64,000 nucleotides of DNA from an uncultured Clostridia bacterium (GTDB lineage: Bacteria > Bacillota > Clostridia > UBA1381 > UBA9506): NCBI GenBank assembly GCA_934438075.1, contig CAKSBF010000005.1, positions 1-64,000 of the forward strand, read 5' to 3'. The position numbers were made by a program, and so were the translations under genes. Below the pieces are notes generated by a model. The model ran no database searches. It was not told the DNA's origin and saw only the letters and a list, made by a program, of their open reading frames with translations. Shown here one piece after another: positions 37,409 through 43,853 of the stretch. The stretch's first letter is position 1. The number at the start of each line of letters is the position of its first letter.

Positions 37409-39660
37409 TGTAAAATGCCGTCAAGCACCAGCTGATATTTACTGTTTGTGTAGCTGACAACAGAAGAAGAATCGCTGCCCAGCTTATAGGTATTATCAAT
37501 GTTTCCGCCTTTTACGTTGACAGACATAGCCTGATAAGCGCTTTCATTGTTAGAAACTGCATTTGGAAAATCAATGTTAACTGTCAGTCTTGCCTTTGCA
37601 GTTTCGATATTATAATTCATGATTGCAGAAGGTAATGTGGTGATTTCTACCGCCAGGTTATCGTTGGCAGACTTACGATACATTTTAATATTATCTGTCT
37701 GGAAGGAACCGCTGCCAACACCCGTAACAATCAAAGTCGCCAGTTTCACAGACGGCTTACCGTCTATAACTACAACAGGTGCTTCCGAAGAAGCATTAGC
37801 CGAATTTCTGTTTACACGATATTTTGCCGCTGTCTCTTCATATGCCACATCAAAACCTTCTGCCGCAGCAAATTCCATGCCGGAGGTTCCGGTTTTGCTA
37901 AAGGAAAACTCACCTGATTTAAAATCTTTAATGACTGCCTCATTATCTGCACTGATGTAAAGGTCATATTTTGCAGTAAACGGTTCTGTTGCGCTCACTT
38001 CTTTAAAGCCGAGAACTGCGCTTCCGGCAGGAACATTTTGTCCGAGAATTACTGCAAAATCGGAGAACTTGGCAACTGTCAGACCAATGTGTTCCTCGTC
38101 AATGACTGTAAACGGCATTTCCGCTGCTACACCGTCATGATAGCGAATTACTTTTTCTGCCTTAGAAGAGTCCTTAACCGATACGGTTACAAGAACCGGA
38201 ACATCAACTTCTTTAATATGATTGTTTGCCGCATCTTTAAGCGAAACATCAAAGTAAAGAGCTTTTACGCTCTCCGGCTGCTGCAAGGTTTCGGAACTGT
38301 CCAGTTTGGTTACACTAAGGGTTGCTACACCATCGGATACCGATTTGGCGACAATAACCGGATCGGTTTCGTTGTCTTTTGCCACCAGCGTTGCAGAAGT
38401 TGTTTTGTCTATAATCTGCTCCATTTTACCTGCTGAGATTTTTTCCTTTTCTTCTGTTGCGAGCGACTTTACAATCTCAGCTACATCACTTGCGTCATCT
38501 TTTATGATAATCTTGTCAATAATGGCAACCTTCTCCGAATCGGTCAGGTTTTCATTATCCTTAACAGATTGAGCGGATTTTACTGTGTTTCCGTCCAGAT
38601 AGTTACCGTTTCCTATGCATTCGTCAATCTCGCTTTGTTCTATACCGTTGGAATAAATTGTTTTAACCCCGTTAACTGTCGCATCATAGAGATGTTTAAT
38701 GCCTTCCGGTGTTCTGTTATAATAATTACCGAAAGAGCGAATACTTTCTGTAACATCCTCACCACACAGGGTTGCCGAGGTTATTGTTGCACTGCAGCCG
38801 GAAATATAATTCTTTTGTCCCAATTCATCATGTGCCACGCCAACCAGCGCACCGAACTCCGTTTCGTCTCCGGGATCCAGGTTTGACAAATTGTTGTCCA
38901 GCGTGATGCTGCCTTCATAACTGCAATTTTTCAAAGTATTGCCATAATGCAGAATGCCAAGCAAACCTCCGATATCGCACGTACTGCCGCTTACGTCAAT
39001 GCGTACGTTACAATCCGCTATCGTAATATTTCCTTCTCCCATAAATCCAACCAGACCGCCGATATACGTTCTATATTTCTCGCTTTTCGCTTTCACATAG
39101 CTGCCCGGGTTTGCAAGAACATTTACATTTGTGATATCGGCATATGCATTCTTACCGAACGCGCCGCCGACATATGCATACCCGTTTACGGTAATGTCGC
39201 CGCTTACAGTAATGTTACTGTAGGTTGACGTATATGGAGTTCCGGCAACAACGCCTACATCCAGATAGCCTGTTATATCAGCATTGTTAATGTTAAAGTT
39301 TTTTACTGCTCCCTTTTCAGTAAAACCAAAAAAACCGACATCGCTGGTCCATCCGTTACCGGCTTTCAGATTGCTGATGGTATGACCATCACCGTCAAAT
39401 ATACCTTGAAAAGTATTGCCGGACCTTCCGATCGGCGTCCACTCTTCCCCTTGCAAATCAATGTCATCCGTCAGTTTAACCGTCTTGCCCGCGTAAGTTG
39501 TCCCGGCATTAACGTTTGCTGCAAATTCTTTAAGTTCTGCAACATTGCTGATTTCAATAAGGGTTGGATCCTCACTTTCTTCAGCAAAAGCCACAAAACC
39601 GGTAGTGCTTAAAAGCATAGCTCCTACCAAGATGGCAGATAAAAGCTTTTTACCTTTCAT
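37060..39660 (-). CDS. Secreted dockerin protein with GLUG-like body (paralog 2)
   Basis: This 866-aa protein has a signal peptide starting MKGKKLLSAILVGAMLL, almost the same as its neighbour. The body has the GLUG-type beta-solenoid pattern (WTPIGRSGNTFQGIFDGDGHTISNL, then VGFFGFTEKGAVKNF and GGLVGFMGEGNI). A Thr/Asp-rich linker region and a cohesin-like segment (about 560-770) follow. It ends with a dockerin very similar to paralog 1 (GDIVRDNIINLYDLSAVVSYFG and YDLNRDGKIDSKDVAYVLVSW). GLUG bodies occur in adhesins and some proteases. The start chosen is ATG at 39660 after GAAAGAGGG; an upstream extension lacks a ribosome binding site. Confidence 0.88.
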   Translation of the reverse strand: MKGKKLLSAILVGAMLLSTTGFVAFAEESEDPTLIEISNVAELKEFAANVNAGTTYAGKTVKLTDDIDLQGEEWTPIGRSGNTFQGIFDGDGHTISNLKAGNGWTSDVGFFGFTEKGAVKNFNINNADITGYLDVGVVAGTPYTSTYSNITVSGDITVNGYAYVGGAFGKNAYADITNVNVLANPGSYVKAKSEKYRTYIGGLVGFMGEGNITIADCNVRIDVSGSTCDIGGLLGILHYGNTLKNCSYEGSITLDNNLSNLDPGDETEFGALVGVAHDELGQKNYISGCSATITSATLCGEDVTESIRSFGNYYNRTPEGIKHLYDATVNGVKTIYSNGIEQSEIDECIGNGNYLDGNTVKSAQSVKDNENLTDSEKVAIIDKIIIKDDASDVAEIVKSLATEEKEKISAGKMEQIIDKTTSATLVAKDNETDPVIVAKSVSDGVATLSVTKLDSSETLQQPESVKALYFDVSLKDAANNHIKEVDVPVLVTVSVKDSSKAEKVIRYHDGVAAEMPFTVIDEEHIGLTVAKFSDFAVILGQNVPAGSAVLGFKEVSATEPFTAKYDLYISADNEAVIKDFKSGEFSFSKTGTSGMEFAAAEGFDVAYEETAAKYRVNRNSANASSEAPVVVIDGKPSVKLATLIVTGVGSGSFQTDNIKMYRKSANDNLAVEITTLPSAIMNYNIETAKARLTVNIDFPNAVSNNESAYQAMSVNVKGGNIDNTYKLGSDSSSVVSYTNSKYQLVLDGILQQNETYTITVSGAGYRSARYTVNMTGDKTLNFWNNVKSAADFIENGMGTPKTSNFLAGDIVRDNIINLYDLSAVVSYFGVSGLSAANHPEYAQYDLNRDGKIDSKDVAYVLVSWDN

Positions 39661-39818
39661 AAATTGTGTCCCTCTTTCCCTAAAATGTTTTTGTGTTTTT
39701 CGGTTCCGCCCCGTTAGGGCTGTTCTCTCCACCCAAACCGTATTACACTCTTTTAAAACTTATATTTTAATCCGGTCTGACCGGTTATTTGTCACCCTTT
39801 GCGCCTGATATGGCTAAT

Positions 39819-41804
39819 CTATTTCATTAAATCTGCCAGTCTTGCGCACATCACGGCAACCTCGGCACGCGTTGCATTTCCTTTTGGATTTACCAGTCCG
39901 TCAGCGCCCTTAATAATGCCTGCCTGCACCATGGAAGCCATTGCGGTCTTTGCATAATCTGAAATATCGCCGCTATCAACAAACATCTCCAACGCACTCA
40001 AATCTGAAGTTTCAGCAATATATTCCTTTGCAAGAAACGCACGATAGGCAAGCGTAATCAAGTCCTGTCTGGTTATGCTGTTTTCCGGCATAAAGAATTC
40101 ACCGCTGCCCTGTGCAATTCCGGCCGCTTTTGCACTGCCGATTGCCTTGTAATAATAGGTACTTTCCGAAACATCCGCAAAGTTTTCCGAAAATTCGTCC
40201 TGTACATCCAACATTCTTGTAAGAATCAACATAAAATCTCCGCGCTTAATATGATTGGCCGGAGCAAACTCCGTATCGCTTACCCCACTGATAATGCCTC
40301 TATCTTTCAATGTATAAATGGCTTCCCTTGCCCACGCATAGTTTCCAATATCAGTGAAACCCTCCGCTGCGGCAGGTTCACTTGGTGTAACAGGTTCAGA
40401 TGGTGTAGCAGGCGTTGCCGTACCTCCACCGCCGGTACCTCCGCCGCCTCCACCGGTTCCGCCGCCTCCGCTGCTGTCAGCATTGGTCTTGGCGCTTGCC
40501 ACATTAGAAAATTCTCCGGTACCGGCGGCATTCTTGGCAGCAATCTGAACATAATAAGTCGTATCTGCCGAAAGTCCTGTAATCGCAACACTGGTCGCAC
40601 TCTTATCTGTGACATTTTCCGTAGATGAAAGCTTTGTGCTGCTTGTACCATATTTTACAATGTAACCCGTGATGCTGTCGTCTGACGGTTTCGTCCACGA
40701 TATGGTTATCCTTTTGTTACCACCGGTAACGGAAGGAGCAGCCATTTTATCAGGAACACTCACCTCGTCCGGCAAGTCTGCAAACACCGCCAAATCATAT
40801 TTATCTACCTTACCATCGCGATTAAAATCAGCCGCCTCACTATATTCACCATTTTTAATAAATTCCTCTGCCAGCGTTCTATCGTCAGCATTGACCAGCA
40901 TATCAGCGTTTACGTCCCCCGGAATGAAATCAGCATTGGAAAGGGCAATGCTGTTTTCAAAATTAACTCCCGTCTTTTTATAAGAAACATAACCGATTCC
41001 TGAGAGTTCAACCGTATAGGTATCATCTGCAAGCACCATGCTTTCCACCAGAAACGATGGTGTGCTGCTCGTACTGTCACGATGTCCTCCCTTGGAAACA
41101 GGCACATTGTTAAGGACAGTATACACCGTATAGCCGGGCGTTTGTTCACTCGTCAGTTTCAGTTCTATCCCGCTGCCCTTATAGCCTTCTTCTTCGCTCC
41201 CCGCTACAAAATCGGTCACCTTATCCATTTTCAGCGTGATCAAAGCCTTCTTGCCCTCGTTTGCTTTGCTGCTCGCCGTTGCCGTTTGGCTTTTACTTTC
41301 CGCCGCATGCTTTTCAACACCGTCAACACTGCAATAAATATCATCAAGTTCTGCCGTTTTCAGCGTCACCGTTTTTCCTGCCTCGCCCGCAAAGGTAAGA
41401 ATAAATAAATCTTCCTCCTCGCCAAAGCTAATGCCGTCTTTTGATATTACACTTGTCATGAACGACTTCTCCGCATTGGCGGAAGCCGCATTCGGAGAAA
41501 TTAAAACACAGGCAGGCGGATTGTTCTCCCCTTTTAAAAACTGTATAGATTTATAATTTAAATCCCCCTCAAACGAAAGAGCCATCTGAGCGATATTTAT
41601 CTTTCCTGCGGCGCCCTTTACGCCCACTTTAATTTTTGACTCGCCGGACAAAGTGGTCAGATTGCTCTCAGTAACATCCGTAAAAATTACCTCAATGTTT
41701 TCAGTGCTGTTTGCAAAAACAGGCATCACCGAAAAAGCCAGACACACAGCTAAAACTGGTGCCAAAAATTTTGCTGCCCATGAAAATCTCATTGTTAAAA
41801 CCAT
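39819..41804 (-). CDS. Surface scaffold protein: cohesin-like, dockerin, FN3 and three SLH domains
   Basis: This protein of about 661 aa has a signal peptide (RFSWAAKFLAPVLAVCLAFSVMPVFA). A cohesin-like domain follows (about 30-185; INIAQMALSFEGDLNYKSIQFLKG), then a beta domain. An internal dockerin-type pair lies at about 295-350 (GDVNADMLVNADDRTLAEEF and ADFNRDGKVDKYDLAVFADL), and a fibronectin type III domain at about 355-445. After a Gly-rich linker and Pro/Ser segment come three SLH domains (about 480-660). Cohesin, dockerin and SLH together make it a plausible cell-wall anchor for the dockerin proteins next door. The start is uncertain (ATG 41804 or 41792). tetR ends only 43 bp upstream with no terminator between, so co-transcription is likely. 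Confidence 0.88.
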   Translation of the reverse strand: MVLTMRFSWAAKFLAPVLAVCLAFSVMPVFANSTENIEVIFTDVTESNLTTLSGESKIKVGVKGAAGKINIAQMALSFEGDLNYKSIQFLKGENNPPACVLISPNAASANAEKSFMTSVISKDGISFGEEEDLFILTFAGEAGKTVTLKTAELDDIYCSVDGVEKHAAESKSQTATASSKANEGKKALITLKMDKVTDFVAGSEEEGYKGSGIELKLTSEQTPGYTVYTVLNNVPVSKGGHRDSTSSTPSFLVESMVLADDTYTVELSGIGYVSYKKTGVNFENSIALSNADFIPGDVNADMLVNADDRTLAEEFIKNGEYSEAADFNRDGKVDKYDLAVFADLPDEVSVPDKMAAPSVTGGNKRITISWTKPSDDSITGYIVKYGTSSTKLSSTENVTDKSATSVAITGLSADTTYYVQIAAKNAAGTGEFSNVASAKTNADSSGGGGTGGGGGGTGGGGTATPATPSEPVTPSEPAAAEGFTDIGNYAWAREAIYTLKDRGIISGVSDTEFAPANHIKRGDFMLILTRMLDVQDEFSENFADVSESTYYYKAIGSAKAAGIAQGSGEFFMPENSITRQDLITLAYRAFLAKEYIAETSDLSALEMFVDSGDISDYAKTAMASMVQAGIIKGADGLVNPKGNATRAEVAVMCARLADLMK

Positions 41805-41847
41805 TCCTTTCCTAAATATAAATTTCATTATCTCAAACCACACGAGT

Positions 41848-42399
41848 TCACTTTATGATCTGCCCAATTAATATAGAATAGATAAATTCAAGCTGAAGCT
41901 GCGACTTGTCTGTTTCTCCCCATATTGCATAATCTAAAACGGCAGATATAAACAAATAAACCAGCGGGCGCAGCGCCTGCTCATCACAGCGCAAAATTAC
42001 GGCCAACTCGTGAGCATATCTATCATAAATATAATTCAAATCTTTTCCCTTTTCACGCATCTTTTCTCCGTAAACAGGACTCGCCGCCATTTGGTAAATA
42101 AACCTCAGTTCTTCCCGATAGCGGCTTATTTCATTCAGACAATTAGAAAAAAATTTACGCAAGTCACCCATAGCGACAAAAACATACCGAAATATATCAT
42201 CGGTTACTCTTCTCAACCCATACTCCGTAGATTCACAGATAATGTTTGTCTTATCTTCAAACCAATAATACAGAGTTCCCTGAGCAAGTCCCGTTCCTCT
42301 GCACAATTCTCTTATCGTTATATTTTCCAGACCGTGTTTAACAAGGAAGGAAAATGTTCTTTCCAAAATTTCCTCTTCGTTCATTTGATATGTAGCCAC
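41848..42399 (-). CDS. TetR/AcrR family transcriptional regulator
   Basis: This regulator of about 183 aa has the TetR-type helix-turn-helix at the N terminus (EEEILERTFSFLVKHG, then ITIRELCRGTGLAQGTLYYWFEDKTNI) and an all-helical ligand/dimer domain, with the inducer unknown. The start is uncertain: GTG at 42399 or ATG at 42384 both follow GGAGGTGATAG at imperfect distances. It lies first in the surface-protein gene series, just beyond the left recombination site, and I see no ordinary promoter between that site and the gene. In the sequenced orientation it would have little transcription; if the 242-bp segment flips, a consensus promoter would read into it. Confidence 0.85.
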   Translation of the reverse strand: MATYQMNEEEILERTFSFLVKHGLENITIRELCRGTGLAQGTLYYWFEDKTNIICESTEYGLRRVTDDIFRYVFVAMGDLRKFFSNCLNEISRYREELRFIYQMAASPVYGEKMREKGKDLNYIYDRYAHELAVILRCDEQALRPLVYLFISAVLDYAIWGETDKSQLQLEFIYSILIGQIIK

Positions 42400-42457
42400 C
42401 CTCGTTGCTATCACCTCCGCTCTTTTGGAACAACTGTTTTATTTTACTGCAAAAACC

Positions 42458-42486
42458 TTTACCACATAATCTGTATTATGTGGTAA
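42458..42486 (+). repeat. Xer/dif-like recombination site, left copy
   Basis: The site reads TTTACCACATAAT, CTGT, ATTATGTGGTAA (29 bp). Read as Xer-type it is an 11-bp arm ending CATAA, a 6-bp centre TCTGTA and an 11-bp arm starting TTATG, much like the core of E. coli dif. The centre is asymmetric, giving it direction. It lies about 59 bp upstream of the tetR start. Confidence 0.75.
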
Positions 42487-42556
42487 GCAAGATAACTTTT
42501 TTGCAAAAGTTGAAAATAAAATAGGGCGACAACAAATAAAATAGTAAAATCTATAT

Positions 42557-42624
42557 AAAAAAGCGCGACAAAACAGATCAATGCAAATTTTGTAACAGCA
42601 TTGGTCTGTAAATCACGCTTTTTT
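42557..42624. terminator. Bidirectional terminator inside the invertible segment
   Basis: AAAAAAGCG pairs with CGCTTTTTT, and an inner CAGATCAATGC pairs with GCATTGGTCTG (one G-T pair). Runs of T follow the stem on both strands. It sits on the side of the promoter away from its reading direction, so it would insulate tetR from outside transcription in either orientation. Confidence 0.75.
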
Positions 42625-42664
42625 TGTGCATATTGATAAATTTTGAAAATCCGCCGATAAATAA

Positions 42665-42693
42665 TTGACAATTTATTTTGCCGGTGCTATAAT
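42665..42693 (+). promoter_or_regulatory. Consensus sigmaA promoter inside the invertible segment
   Basis: A perfect TTGACA and a perfect TATAAT are separated by exactly 17 bp. As sequenced, it reads toward the 3-prime end of the recombinase gene on the wrong strand and has no plus-strand gene to serve. Confidence 0.85.
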
Positions 42694-42728
42694 ATGGATA
42701 TGTATTTACGGATATTTTCAGAAAGATT

Positions 42729-42757
42729 TTACCACATAATACAGATTATGTGGTAAA
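42729..42757 (-). repeat. Xer/dif-like recombination site, right copy
   Basis: The same 29-bp site as at 42458-42486 but in reverse complement, centre included (ACAG in place of CTGT). Flanking GATT/AATC and a T run extend the palindrome, so this copy could also end transcription from either side. Confidence 0.75.
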
Positions 42758-42765
42758 ATCTTTTT

Positions 42766-43605
42766 TCAGTAACGCAACAACCCCAATTGCTGGATTTGTC
42801 TGCGATGATTTTCACCCGTTTCCATTGTATAAATACGCGTTGTATTTACACTTGAATGTCCGAGAATATCTGCCAGACGCACAATATCCTTTTGTAGAGA
42901 ATAAAATGTTCTTGCAAAAAGATGACGAAGGTTGTGCGGAAATCCCTTTTCCTTTGCCACTTTCGCTTTTTCGCACAAATTTTTCATTAACTTCCATATG
43001 TTTGTTCTGTCCAGCGGATTTCCGTTTTTAGAAATAAAAATGCTGCCGTGTACTATTTTTTGCTCCGTCGCATATTTTTTCAACAAACGACAAAGGTCAT
43101 TTGGAATAATAACAATTCGCATTTTTCCTTTTAAATTAATATCAGCACGTCCCAGCTGCAATGCAGATACCGTAATATAACGCAATTCAGAAACACGTAT
43201 TCCGGTAGCACATATCGTTTGCATGAGAAGATAAAGTTTACGGTTACCCTTCTTTTTCGCCGTCGTTAATAATCGTTCATATTCTGCCTTCGAAAGCTCT
43301 TTTTCTCGGCTTGCAAAAATTTGTCTTTGAATCTTTATTGTTTTCACTTTTAATGCAAATTGTTCACTGAAATCAAAAAAGCTGTTGAGCGAGGATAAAA
43401 TTGAGTTTACGCTTGCCGGGGCATATTGATTAATGAGCCGCTCCTTATATTCCAAAACTTTTGTTTTACAAAGTTTCTCTCCATCCAGCCATCGTGAAAA
43501 AACTATAATATCACGAATATATTTCTCAATGGTTGCGGTACTTTTTTCTTCATTTATTAAATGCATTTTAAACTCTAAAATTTGCTCGTTGGTTATTTTC
43601 TCCAT
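42766..43605 (-). CDS. Tyrosine recombinase (XerC/D-like integrase)
   Basis: This 279-aa site-specific recombinase has an N-terminal SAM-like core-binding domain (about 1-90; FKMHLINEEKSTATIEKYIRD) and a complete catalytic domain. The catalytic residues are Arg137 (ATGIRVSEL), Lys near 161, His224 and Arg227 (PHNLRHLF), His250 (LADILGHSSV) and the nucleophile Tyr259 (TRIYTM). Its length suits Xer-like enzymes and phase-variation recombinases and is short for phage integrases. No phage or conjugation genes are nearby. Its stop codon is 8 bp from the right recombination site, so that pair of sites is its obvious target (inference). The ribosome binding site AGAAGGAG precedes ATG. Confidence 0.92.
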   Translation of the reverse strand: MEKITNEQILEFKMHLINEEKSTATIEKYIRDIIVFSRWLDGEKLCKTKVLEYKERLINQYAPASVNSILSSLNSFFDFSEQFALKVKTIKIQRQIFASREKELSKAEYERLLTTAKKKGNRKLYLLMQTICATGIRVSELRYITVSALQLGRADINLKGKMRIVIIPNDLCRLLKKYATEQKIVHGSIFISKNGNPLDRTNIWKLMKNLCEKAKVAKEKGFPHNLRHLFARTFYSLQKDIVRLADILGHSSVNTTRIYTMETGENHRRQIQQLGLLRY

Positions 43606-43673
43606 TACTTAACAACTCCTTCTTAGGTATATCACAAAGATTTAACTACAGGCCTTTACTGCGCAATAGTTAT

Positions 43674-43702
43674 ATTTTAATGATGTTTTAATATCATGGC
43701 AA
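43674..43702 (-). promoter_or_regulatory. Promoter of the tyrosine recombinase gene
   Basis: On the minus strand TTGCCA, a 17-bp spacer and TAAAAT lie about 70-100 bp before the recombinase ATG. It is outside the invertible segment, so the recombinase does not depend on the switch. Confidence 0.5.
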
Positions 43703-43803
43703 GTGCATCTTACAATGTTATTATCTTACTGCATACAAAGTAATATACCACGAAGCTGCTAATCTTTTGCAATTGATGGGAGTTTAACTTTGGATATAAA
43801 CAG

Positions 43804-43840
43804 AAAAAATCCGCGGCAAAATGATTTTTGCCACGGATTA
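43804..43840 (-). terminator. Intrinsic terminator of the hyd operon
   Basis: On the minus strand AATCCGTGGCAAAA pairs over 14 bp with TTTTGCCGCGGATT, followed by TTTTC, shortly after the hydA stop codon. Confidence 0.9.
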
Positions 43841-43853
43841 CATTAACGTTTTA

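Larger units (their letters stand above)
42458..42757. other. Predicted invertible promoter element (phase-variation switch)
   Basis: A 242-bp segment (42487-42728) is enclosed by two identical 29-bp sites in opposite orientation and lies beside a tyrosine recombinase gene. Inside are one consensus promoter (42665-42693, plus strand) and one strong bidirectional terminator (42557-42624). As sequenced, the promoter points right, into the 3-prime end of the recombinase gene in antisense. After inversion it would lie at about 42522-42550 on the minus strand and point at tetR, with the terminator still blocking readthrough from the recombinase gene. Seen: sites, promoter, terminator, recombinase. 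Inferred: inversion and its effect. The alternative is a pair of TetR operators. Confidence 0.75.

Noticed and set aside
42458..42757. The two palindromes as plain TetR operators
   Set aside because: Possible, since TetR proteins bind palindromes near their own gene. However, the two sites are identical over 29 bp including an asymmetric centre in opposite orientation, have the 11-6-11 Xer layout, flank a misdirected consensus promoter and abut a recombinase gene, which is better explained by recombination sites. Kept as the main alternative.
42726..42760. Right palindrome as only the terminator of the recombinase gene
   Set aside because: It does form a hairpin with a nearby T run, but the exact second copy 270 bp away has no T run after it, so termination alone does not explain the pair.
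42766..43605. Recombinase as evidence of a prophage or integrative element
   Set aside because: No phage, relaxase or attachment-site duplication is visible and the flanks are the hyd operon and surface genes; the protein has the short Xer-like form.
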